Of a DNA stretch of 64,000 bases, positions 33,534 through 41,768 are shown in pieces. Location of the stretch: NCBI GenBank assembly GCA_017557665.1, contig JAFYYI010000092.1:30465-94464 (forward strand), written 5' to 3'. Every line of letters begins with the position of its first letter. The first letter of the stretch is position 1. Origin of the DNA: Muribaculaceae bacterium (GTDB lineage: Bacteria > Bacteroidota > Bacteroidia > Bacteroidales > Muribaculaceae). The position numbers were made by a program, and so were the translations under genes. Below the pieces are notes generated by a model. That model was not told where the DNA came from, searched no databases, and saw nothing but the letters and a program-made list of their open reading frames with translations.

Positions 33534-36500
33534 TTAATGCACTGTGAACGAAGCCTTGAGGGGGAGATTGTCGCTGGAAGTTCCAACGAGCATCAGTCGC
33601 TTGCCGAGCGATGTGGTCCAGCCGTTCTTGGCCTCGTCCCAGTATTGGAAGGCGCGTCCGCCGATGGTGATGGTCACGTCGCGGCTCTCGCCGGGCTGCA
33701 AGGTGACCTTCTGGAAGCCGCGTAATTCCTTGACGGGCATATCAGCATTGCCGCTCTGGTCGCTGACGTAGAGCTGAACGACCTCGGCGCCGGTCCGGTT
33801 ACCGGTGTTCTTGACCGTCACGGTGGCGGTCACGGTGCCGTCGGGGGCGACGTCGCTCTTGTCCAGGCGCAGGTTGCTCACGGCAAAGGTCGTGTAACTC
33901 AGTCCGTGACCGAAGGCGAACATCGGTTTCTTGTTCTGCTTGTCGGTCCAACGGTAACCCACATAGATGCCCTCCTTGTATTCCTCATCGATGATTTTGT
34001 GGTCGTCGCGCCAGGTGCCGGGGTATGAACCCGTGGCATGTGCGCCGAGGTCGTTGAGGCTCACGGGCCAGGTAAACGGCAGTTTGCCTGACGGGTTGGC
34101 GTCACCGACGAGAATGCTGGCGAATGCTTTGCCCGTCTCACTGCCGATAAACCATCCTTGAACGATGCCGGCGACCTTGTCGCGCCAGGGCATCGCTACG
34201 GCGTCACCCGAGATGTTGACAAAGACCACGTTCTTGTTCACGCGTGCCAACGCCTCGACGAGCGCATCCTGACCGTAGGGCATATCCATGTTCTTGCGGT
34301 CGTGACCCTCGGCATCCTGATAGTCACTTTTGTTCAGGCCGCCGAAGATGATGACATAGTCGGCATTCTTGGCCTTGGCGACGGCTTCGGCAATGAGTTC
34401 ACTGGCTGAACGATTGTCGGCCAACGATTGCTTGGCGACAACACCATTGTACTCGCCTGTGGTGTCGCCCACATAGCCGCGGGCATAGTCCACCTCGATG
34501 CCGGTGCCTGCAAGACGGTCCTTGAGACCTTCAAGAGGCAGGATCTCATGCTGCACCTTGAGCGAACTGCTGCCGCCGCCGACGGTCATCATCTTGATGG
34601 CATTCTCGCCGACAACAAGCACTCGCTTGGTGTTATTGAGGTCGATGGGCAGCACATTGCGCTTGTTCTGCAACAGCACGATGCCGTCCTGGGCAATCTT
34701 TAATGCTGCGTCATAGTGTGCCTCGCTGCACAGGAAACCCTTTGAACGGTTGTTTGACATCGTTGTACGGAAGAACAGGCGCAGCACACGGCGCACCTTA
34801 TCGTCGAGTTCACGCGTCGTGAACTGACCGTCTTCGATGAGTTTTTTGTACGGCTTTGCCATGAAGTAGGCATCGTAGGCGTTGCTTGCGCCCCATGCCA
34901 GACCGTCGGTCCAGCTGCCGAACTCCATGTCCAACCCGTTCTTGACGGCCAACTCGGTGTCGTGGGCACCGCCCCAATCGCTGACGACTACGCCGTCATA
35001 CTGCCAGTCGCCTTTCAGAATCTGGTTAAGCGTGTATTGGTTTTGGCAGCAGTGCTGGTCCTTATACAGGTTGTAGGAACCCATGATGCCCCAAGTGTGG
35101 CCTTCCTTGACGGCCGCCTCAAATGCGGGCAGATAAATCTCTCGCAGAGCACGGTCGCTCACAATCACATTCACCTGGTGGCGGTATTCCTCATCGTTGT
35201 TGAGGCAGAAGTGCTTCACACAGGCTGCAGTGCCGGTGCTTTGCAGGCCCTGAATATAGGGCACTACCATGCGTGAGGCCAGCAACGGGTCCTCGCCCAT
35301 GTATTCAAAGTTACGGCCGTTCAACGGGTTGCGGTTGATGTTCACGCCGGGACCCAGGATCATGTCCTTGCCGCGGTAACGTGCTTCTTCGCCCAGGCTG
35401 CTGCCATAGAGTTTGGCCAGCTGGGGATTCCACGAGGCGGCAAGGCAGGTCAGGGCGGGGAAGGCGACACACGAGTCGTTGGTCTGTCCAGCCTGTTCCC
35501 ATTCGTCCCACAGCACATCGGGTCGCACGCCGTGAGGTCCGTCATCGGTCCAGAAGTCGGGCAAGCCTAAACGTTTCACGCCAGGTGAGGAGAACTTGCT
35601 CTGGGCATGGATGACGGCAATCTTCTCGTCCAGCGTCATGCGTGCCAAAGCATCCTCCACGCGTTCCTCGATGGGTGCCTGATCGTCGAGATAGGCAGGC
35701 TGTCGAGGGGTCATTCCCAGCGACTTGATGTAGTCGGTCTGTGGGGTGCAACGCTCATAGCGGCTGTTTTCCACATACTGCATCAGCAACTGACGGAACA
35801 TAGCCTGGTCGGGGCGTGCCTCGCGCAATTCCTGATAGGTGGAGCGGGGGGCCTCGGAATACTTCACGACGATGCTGTCCCACATGTCGGGCCTGGTGAT
35901 GCCCATCATGCACGAGCCGTCGATTTTCTTGTAGGGCCAGAAGGTGTAGCCGATGTTGGCCTGCTTCATCACGTCAACCAGCTGCGATTGCCACTCGTTG
36001 CTGTTGTGTCCGGTCTCACCCATATACATCGGCAGCCCCGTCTTGTCACGGAAATCGATGTAGTCCTTGATGGCCTCGGCCGTGGCATCGCCGCCATAGC
36101 GGTGGCAGGTGTACATGATGTTGTCATCGAATTTCCAGTCGCTGAACATGAAAAAATCTGAATTCCAGCGGGCACCACCCAGCAGAATCACGTGGTTGGG
36201 GTCCATCTGGCGGATGGCAGCCACGGCCCGCTTGTAAAGCGGTTCGAGCTGCTTGTTCAGCTCATCCTTGTTCTCGAAATAGTGGGCAATCGGCTCATTC
36301 ATGAGCTCATAGCCCAGAATCACGGGCTCATCCTTGTAACGGGCGGCGATGCGCTGCCAGATGTCGCAGAACAACTGCTGGCTGGGCTCACTCTCGAAGA
36401 GCCACGGATAGCCATGGCCGTCGTCGATGTTGTCGCCCGTCTGTCCACCGGGGCAGTCATGCATGTCGAGAATCAGGTAAAGACCTGTGGCACGGCACCA

Positions 36501-36929
36501 ATTCACCACCGAGTCGATGCGGGCAAACCCGTCCTGCTCGGTGGTCCGTCCCATATAGTCCTCATTGGTGAAGAGCCTGTAGTTGAACGGCAGGCGGATG
36601 GTGTTTGCTCCTTGACGGGCAATGAAGGCGATGTCGGCGCGCGTGATGTAGTTGTCCTTGAATTGGCGCCAGAAGTCGGCGGCAAAGTCGGGTCCGACAG
36701 CCTCTTTAATCATCAGGTCAATCATCCAGGGCGAGTTGGTCTTGCTTAGGCCGAACATGTAACCCTCGGGATTGAGCCAGTTACCCAGGTTTGTACCCTG
36801 AATATAGAGTTTCTCTCCGTTAGGCTGTATCAGGTCGACACCTTCCACACGGACAAACTTGCCTTGGGGCTTCGCATGAAGTCCCAAGGCAAGAACCAGA
36901 GAGAGTATGATAAATAACGATCCTCTCAT
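33534..36929 (-). CDS. GH5-GH3 fusion glucanase/beta-glucosidase
   Basis: The 1131-residue exported protein joins two glycoside hydrolases in one frame. GH5 (about 25-390) has the acid/base Glu212 in YELMNEP and nucleophile Glu305 in YMGETG. GH3 (about 415-1131) has the nucleophile Asp651 in VVVSDWGG, the KHF motif (VKHFCLNN) and a C-terminal FnIII-like domain. It would cut beta-glucan internally and release glucose from the ends. The start is ATG 36929, which gives a clean signal peptide (MRGSLFIILSLVLALGLHAK); the frame is open for 61 more codons upstream but overlaps the GH16 gene. It is the last gene of the locus. No frameshift or stop separates the modules, so the fusion is real in this sequence. 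Confidence 0.9.
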   Translation of the reverse strand: MRGSLFIILSLVLALGLHAKPQGKFVRVEGVDLIQPNGEKLYIQGTNLGNWLNPEGYMFGLSKTNSPWMIDLMIKEAVGPDFAADFWRQFKDNYITRADIAFIARQGANTIRLPFNYRLFTNEDYMGRTTEQDGFARIDSVVNWCRATGLYLILDMHDCPGGQTGDNIDDGHGYPWLFESEPSQQLFCDIWQRIAARYKDEPVILGYELMNEPIAHYFENKDELNKQLEPLYKRAVAAIRQMDPNHVILLGGARWNSDFFMFSDWKFDDNIMYTCHRYGGDATAEAIKDYIDFRDKTGLPMYMGETGHNSNEWQSQLVDVMKQANIGYTFWPYKKIDGSCMMGITRPDMWDSIVVKYSEAPRSTYQELREARPDQAMFRQLLMQYVENSRYERCTPQTDYIKSLGMTPRQPAYLDDQAPIEERVEDALARMTLDEKIAVIHAQSKFSSPGVKRLGLPDFWTDDGPHGVRPDVLWDEWEQAGQTNDSCVAFPALTCLAASWNPQLAKLYGSSLGEEARYRGKDMILGPGVNINRNPLNGRNFEYMGEDPLLASRMVVPYIQGLQSTGTAACVKHFCLNNDEEYRHQVNVIVSDRALREIYLPAFEAAVKEGHTWGIMGSYNLYKDQHCCQNQYTLNQILKGDWQYDGVVVSDWGGAHDTELAVKNGLDMEFGSWTDGLAWGASNAYDAYFMAKPYKKLIEDGQFTTRELDDKVRRVLRLFFRTTMSNNRSKGFLCSEAHYDAALKIAQDGIVLLQNKRNVLPIDLNNTKRVLVVGENAIKMMTVGGGSSSLKVQHEILPLEGLKDRLAGTGIEVDYARGYVGDTTGEYNGVVAKQSLADNRSASELIAEAVAKAKNADYVIIFGGLNKSDYQDAEGHDRKNMDMPYGQDALVEALARVNKNVVFVNISGDAVAMPWRDKVAGIVQGWFIGSETGKAFASILVGDANPSGKLPFTWPVSLNDLGAHATGSYPGTWRDDHKIIDEEYKEGIYVGYRWTDKQNKKPMFAFGHGLSYTTFAVSNLRLDKSDVAPDGTVTATVTVKNTGNRTGAEVVQLYVSDQSGNADMPVKELRGFQKVTLQPGESRDVTITIGGRAFQYWDEAKNGWTTSLGKRLMLVGTSSDNLPLKASFTVH

Positions 36930-36954
36930 AGATAGAGTCTTTTGGATTAAAGCG

Positions 36955-38058
36955 TTACTTCTTTTGGAATACGCGCACATAGTCCACTTCCATCGTTGCG
37001 GGCAGGGCATTCTCGTCAACGCCCTGGGCTCCGCCCCAGTCACCGCCCCAAGCGAGGTTGAGGATGACGTAGAACGGGTCATCATAGGGCCAATCATCAC
37101 GGCCCAGGCCACGGTTGTTGTAGCTCAGCTGCACCTTGCCGTCGACATAGGTGGTGATGTTATCGGCCCTCCACTCGATGGCATAGGTGTGGAACTCGCC
37201 CTCGGCGCCTTTGCAATACATCTCATGGGTCACCTGTGTGCCGTTGGAATGGACGTGGGCTTTGGCATGCAGACTCGATGACACAAAGTCGGGGTGGTAA
37301 CCCACCTCTTCCATGATATCAATCTCGCCATCGTCAGGCCATGCTCTGAAGTTGACAGGCATCATCCAGAAGGCGGGCCAGGTGCCCTTGCCCTTCGGCA
37401 GCTTGATGCTGGCCTCGATGTAGCCATACTTCCAGCCGTCCCTCACTCTGGCATACACGCGTCCGGAATACACTTTTCCGTTCTCCTTGAGGGCAGTGAT
37501 GCGCAGCTTGCCGTCCCTAATTTCGGTGACAAGGTGGCCTTCGGGCGTCTTGTGGTTCACGTAGTTCTGCAACTCGTGGTTAACCCAGCCACTGTTCTTC
37601 ACCTCGTGAGTCCAGTCGTCGCCGTTCAGTTCCGAGCCTTTATCGAACTCATCGTGCCACACGAGCTGGTAGCCTTCGGGGGCGTAGTAGGCCGACTCTT
37701 CGGCGGCTTCCTGAGAGACGCTGATGGCCTTGCGGGCAGCTCCTGACATGATGGTTACAGTACCCGTGCGTGGGGTGGTCATCGGGTTAGCGGGAACAGT
37801 GACCGTGATTGTGCCCGACTGTGACGTGGTGTTGCGCAAGTCAATTAAGATGAAATCCTGGTCGACATAGGCTCCCCACTCCTTGCCCGTGGTACTGACG
37901 GTGATGGTGTAGGTCCCACCGGTAGCGGGCACAGCGATGCTCTCTTGCGAGACGTTGATGTTCACTGTAGGCGTGGGCTCGTCTTTGCCATCTCCACCGC
38001 AGCCCCACAGGAGGGCGGCAAACGACAGCAGTAGTGTACAAAGTATGTATCGTTTCAT
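36955..38058 (-). CDS. GH16 endo-beta-glucanase lipoprotein with BACON domain
   Basis: The 367-residue lipoprotein (Cys20 in LLWGC) has a BACON-like domain (about 33-118) and a GH16 domain (about 128-367). The catalytic motif EIDIME gives nucleophile Glu245, Asp247 and acid/base Glu250. The bulged form of the motif seen here (EIDIMEE) is typical of laminarinase/lichenase branches, so beta-1,3- or mixed beta-1,3/1,4-glucan is the probable substrate. As a surface lipoprotein it would make the first cuts before import by the SusC/SusD pair. Confidence 0.92.
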   Translation of the reverse strand: MKRYILCTLLLSFAALLWGCGGDGKDEPTPTVNINVSQESIAVPATGGTYTITVSTTGKEWGAYVDQDFILIDLRNTTSQSGTITVTVPANPMTTPRTGTVTIMSGAARKAISVSQEAAEESAYYAPEGYQLVWHDEFDKGSELNGDDWTHEVKNSGWVNHELQNYVNHKTPEGHLVTEIRDGKLRITALKENGKVYSGRVYARVRDGWKYGYIEASIKLPKGKGTWPAFWMMPVNFRAWPDDGEIDIMEEVGYHPDFVSSSLHAKAHVHSNGTQVTHEMYCKGAEGEFHTYAIEWRADNITTYVDGKVQLSYNNRGLGRDDWPYDDPFYVILNLAWGGDWGGAQGVDENALPATMEVDYVRVFQKK

Positions 38059-38125
38059 TTTTGAATAGTTGTCAGTTGAATGGTTGATAAAAATCCCCCA
38101 TTCACCAATTTCTAATCATGGGTTA

Positions 38126-38158
38126 TCAGGTCGGTGAAGTGCATCTTCACCGACCTGA
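38126..38158 (-). repeat. Perfect hairpin between binding-protein and GH16 genes
   Basis: Fourteen perfect pairs (38126-38139 with 38145-38158) around loop TGCAT, directly after the stop of the glycan-binding gene. No T run follows on either strand, so it is more likely an mRNA-stabilising or processing element than a terminator. It separates the susCD-type genes from the enzyme genes. Confidence 0.75.
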
Positions 38159-38169
38159 GTCCCTGTTCG

Positions 38170-40110
38170 TTAATCCTTATGCTTCTGGATGATGATGTCG
38201 CTCACCTTGGCCACAAATCCGGCGGGACAGCCACCGAAGTCCAAAATGAACTTACCTTGGTCAAACGAAATCTCTTGGTCGCCATTCTTGGCAACTACAC
38301 CAATGATTTGGAGGACGTTTTCACCATCTTCGAGAGTGAAGTTGTTCTTGTAGCACAACGTGTTGGGATCGTTCTCCACATCGGGATCCTTGTTGACCTT
38401 GAGGGTCATGCGTCCCAATTCCATATTGGAGTTGATGGTTACGCGAACGTCATAGGCCTGGCCTTGCTCGATGTGCAGGGGTACGCCGTTGATGGCGCAC
38501 TGGGCCTGCCACTCCGATACGGTGCCATTGTCGGCCTGGATGGTGTAAACACCATTGGCAAACGAGAAGGTGGGATCAGCAATCTGAATCCAACCGGCAT
38601 CAGCCCACCAGAAACTCATCGAGCCGGCGGTGTTGAAGCCTGCACCCAGGTTCTCGGGCGAGTTCACGTCAACCCACTCCACGGTGGGCTCGTCGGGAGT
38701 CACGGGCAACACGGTGCCGTCATCGTTGGCATGGTCCTTGAGGACGATGTTCGAGATGTTGACGGTGGTACCGGCCGGGCAACCGCCGAAGTCGAAGAAC
38801 AGGTTCACACGCTCCATGTCGATACCGGGCATATCACTCTTCCAGAAGATATAATCCTGACCAGCCTTCAGGTCGATGCGGTCGGCAAAGTAGAAGACGT
38901 TGTCATCGCCGTCCATCACGAGTTTCACGGTAACACCGTTAATGTCCTTGTCGCTGTTGAGGATGCACGAGAAGTCATAATTCTTGCTGGCCGAGGTCGA
39001 AATGTTGGTGGTCTTGAAGGCCATCTGTGCCTGCCACTGATCGGTGGTTGCCTCGGGCAGGAAGACAGTGTACTCGTTACCGTTGGCCTCAAAGCCGGGA
39101 TCAGCAATCTGATTCCAACCCGGAGCATACCAGAAGAACATAGTGTAATCCACATTCTTCCACATGTTGAAGTCGCTGTTCGGGTCGAAGCCGTCGAATT
39201 CCTTCTCCTCGGGCTCGCTGGTGAAGATGAAGCGCCATGCGATACCACGGTCGGGAGCATCATAGACGAGGACCATCTTCTTGGCCGTCAACGTCTCGAT
39301 GCGGAACTTGGGGTTTTCGTACTGGGCATCACTGCTGATGTAGGGGAAGGCAGTGTTGGGAGCCAGTTGGATATAGGTCTGCTTGCTCACGTTGCCGTCG
39401 GCATCCTCCCAGTCATACACCTCAAAGGTCCAACTGGCCGTCTGGTTGCCGATAGTGGCATCCCAGTCGGGACTCTGCTTGCCCCATTTGGAGGTACCTT
39501 CGTTCACATAGGTCAAGCCGTCCTCTCCGGCATTGTAGGTGAAGGTGCCGCCCTTGCGGTTCTCGGCAGTGAAGGTGAGTCGGTCGTCATAGACACCGAA
39601 GTCCTTCTTCTCGCCAGGCTGTGCCGACCACCATCCAGTTCCGGCAGTTCCGGCAGGACCGCAAGCCATGTGGGCCACCTCGCTGTAGTCGATGCGCCAC
39701 TCCTTCTCGGTGATGCGCTTGAAGTCGTTCGTGTAGTCAATCTTGGACTCGTTGAAGGTGTATTCCTTCTTGATACCCGTCTGGCTGATGCCGTTACGGT
39801 TACCAAGGCGGAGTTCGATGGTGTGAGTGCCAGCCTCGGTGTTCTTGTAACCTACCTCTTGCAGGGTAGAGTAGGACGTACCGTCAAGGATCCATACAGG
39901 ATAGACGCCAGCCTCTGGAGTGTATTTCGCAATCATCTGGTTGGTCTCCTGATCGACAGCAATCTGGAAGTCCACGCCACTCACGGTGGGGACATCATTG
40001 GGGTCAGCACCGTAGAAACTCTCCGGTGTGCACGCAGCAAAGCCAACAGCCAACAAGAATGAACCCAGGACTGCAAATGCGCTGCTTATTTTGTTGATCT
40101 TGCTAATCAT
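38170..40110 (-). CDS. Surface glycan-binding lipoprotein (SusE/F position)
   Basis: The 646-residue lipoprotein (lipobox GFAAC) has an Ig/PKD-like N terminus and two related C-terminal beta-sandwich domains of CBM4 type. Both have aromatic binding patches: WYAPGWNQIADPGFE and WWADAGWIQIADPTF, and matching ends FFDFGGCPAGTTVNIS and ILDFGGCPAGFVAKVS. It sits after susD, where surface glycan-binding proteins are encoded, and probably catches beta-glucan for the SusCD importer. The start is ATG 40110; an upstream ATG at 40146 would overlap susD and spoil the signal peptide. No catalytic motif is present. Confidence 0.82.
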   Translation of the reverse strand: MISKINKISSAFAVLGSFLLAVGFAACTPESFYGADPNDVPTVSGVDFQIAVDQETNQMIAKYTPEAGVYPVWILDGTSYSTLQEVGYKNTEAGTHTIELRLGNRNGISQTGIKKEYTFNESKIDYTNDFKRITEKEWRIDYSEVAHMACGPAGTAGTGWWSAQPGEKKDFGVYDDRLTFTAENRKGGTFTYNAGEDGLTYVNEGTSKWGKQSPDWDATIGNQTASWTFEVYDWEDADGNVSKQTYIQLAPNTAFPYISSDAQYENPKFRIETLTAKKMVLVYDAPDRGIAWRFIFTSEPEEKEFDGFDPNSDFNMWKNVDYTMFFWYAPGWNQIADPGFEANGNEYTVFLPEATTDQWQAQMAFKTTNISTSASKNYDFSCILNSDKDINGVTVKLVMDGDDNVFYFADRIDLKAGQDYIFWKSDMPGIDMERVNLFFDFGGCPAGTTVNISNIVLKDHANDDGTVLPVTPDEPTVEWVDVNSPENLGAGFNTAGSMSFWWADAGWIQIADPTFSFANGVYTIQADNGTVSEWQAQCAINGVPLHIEQGQAYDVRVTINSNMELGRMTLKVNKDPDVENDPNTLCYKNNFTLEDGENVLQIIGVVAKNGDQEISFDQGKFILDFGGCPAGFVAKVSDIIIQKHKD

Positions 40111-40142
40111 AATCTTTAGTATCTGAATGACTGATTTATATA

Positions 40143-41744
40143 TCAATAGTTATTCTGAACCAGCGAGGGGTCAGCATCAAGTTCGCTCTGAGACAGAGGG
40201 ATGTACTTCTTGCTCGGAGTCCAACTATTGGTGCGGTAGCCGTAACTGTCGGGAACCAGCACGGTAGAAGCCTTCTGAGTGGCACCGGGGATACCCTCGG
40301 CACGCACGAGGTCGAAGTAGCGCTTGCCTTCGCCGCAGAACTCCAGGTGACGCTCGGTGAAGATGTCGTCGATGGTCACGGTGGTCAAGGCGGGAAGACC
40401 GGCACGCGCGCGTACCTCATTAACATAGCCGGCAGCCTCGGCGGCGTTGCCTCCGGTCAGCAGGATCAACTCGGCAGCGTTGAGCAGGGTCTCGGCATAG
40501 CGGTAGATGCGCTTGTTGTTGTTATAGTTCAGGTTCTTGGAGGTCGGGCAGTCCTTGTTGTTGTCCGACTGGGGACGATACTTGCCGTGCCAGATGTGGG
40601 TATCCTGGTAGCGCTCGGTGTAACTGTAACCACGCACGTCCCAGCAGGTGACATCACGACGCAGGTCACCCTCGGCATACATGTTGTAAGTCTCGACGCG
40701 CATGGGCAGGAAACCCCAACCGTCGGCGCCGCTTTCCCAGCCTTCGCCACCGCCCCAGCCGTTAGGCGAGCAGAGCGTGGGGAATACGGTACCACCGGCG
40801 GCCATCGAGGTGCCCCAGTCACGCTGAGCCTGGTCGTCGTTGTAGTTGATCTCGAAGATGCTCTCAGCGCACCACTCGCCGCTCTCCTGCCACAGGTCAC
40901 GGAAACTGGGATTGAGTTTGTAACTGCTGTCGCCGATGATCTGCTTCATGTAGGCGAGGGCCTGCGGATAACGGGCCTGGTCGTTCTGGTACATGACCAT
41001 CTCGGCATAGAGCATGTAGGCAAAGGCCTGGCTCACGCGACCGGATTCGGCGTTAGACCAACGCATCGGCAGAACGTTCGAGGCGATAATGTCCTCGAGT
41101 TCCGGCAAGAGTTGGTTGTAGATCTCGTCGGCCGTGATCTGCGGAGCGGTGTAAGGCTGCGAGAGGTTCTCCAGATAGAAGGGGACGTTGCCATAGTAGT
41201 GCCACAGGATATTATAATAGTACACGCGGAGCAGACGGGCCTGCATCTCCATCGAACGACGGAAAGTGGAACTGGCGCTTCCCTCCCAAGAGGCATACTT
41301 GATGGCATCGTTGCAACGCTTGATGCCGCTGTAGAAGTCACCCCACAGGGTGGCCAGGGTATTGTTGCCGTCGGCTTCGAAGTTGAACAGACGGTGCCAG
41401 TGCTGGTTGTCGGTGTTGTCGGCACCGCCTACCCAGAAGTCATCGCCCATGATCTCACCGTCAACAGTGAGGTCGTTGTAGGCCGTTCCGTCCCAGTCGG
41501 GCCAGTGCAGGGGAGCATAGGCCGCGGTGAGGGCCTCATTGAGGGTCTCCTCGCTGGTGTAGTACTCCTCGAGAGGTTCACCCGTGGGGTTCTTCACATC
41601 AAGAAAATCCTCGCCACAAGAAGTGAGCGCAAACACAGCGACACACAAACCTGCGATGATTGAAAATTTGTGCAAGCCGAATGCTATGAAAACTTTTTTC
41701 AATAGCTGAGGTGCAGCCAAATTTATTGAAATATGCTTTTTCAT
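40143..41744 (-). CDS. SusD/RagB-family nutrient-binding lipoprotein
   Basis: The 533-residue lipoprotein (lipobox LTSC, about Cys43 after an unusually long leader) has the SusD fold with N-terminal TPR helices (GEDFLDVKNPTGEPLEEYY) and the C-terminal RHLEFCGEGKRYFDLVR block. It caps the SusC barrel encoded immediately upstream and binds oligosaccharides at the surface. Loss of either is expected to stop import through this locus. Confidence 0.93.
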   Translation of the reverse strand: MKKHISINLAAPQLLKKVFIAFGLHKFSIIAGLCVAVFALTSCGEDFLDVKNPTGEPLEEYYTSEETLNEALTAAYAPLHWPDWDGTAYNDLTVDGEIMGDDFWVGGADNTDNQHWHRLFNFEADGNNTLATLWGDFYSGIKRCNDAIKYASWEGSASSTFRRSMEMQARLLRVYYYNILWHYYGNVPFYLENLSQPYTAPQITADEIYNQLLPELEDIIASNVLPMRWSNAESGRVSQAFAYMLYAEMVMYQNDQARYPQALAYMKQIIGDSSYKLNPSFRDLWQESGEWCAESIFEINYNDDQAQRDWGTSMAAGGTVFPTLCSPNGWGGGEGWESGADGWGFLPMRVETYNMYAEGDLRRDVTCWDVRGYSYTERYQDTHIWHGKYRPQSDNNKDCPTSKNLNYNNNKRIYRYAETLLNAAELILLTGGNAAEAAGYVNEVRARAGLPALTTVTIDDIFTERHLEFCGEGKRYFDLVRAEGIPGATQKASTVLVPDSYGYRTNSWTPSKKYIPLSQSELDADPSLVQNNY

Positions 41745-41768
41745 ATTGTTATTTTCTTTAGGGGATTG

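Noticed and set aside
36930..37112. 61-codon N-terminal extension of the GH5-GH3 protein
   Set aside because: It overlaps the GH16 gene and lacks a signal peptide; the ATG at 36929 gives a clean one.
38134..40062. 642-codon plus-strand frame opposite the glycan-binding gene
   Set aside because: It is the antisense of a clear lipoprotein gene with CBM-like domains; its product has no domain or signal and follows the codon bias of the real strand.
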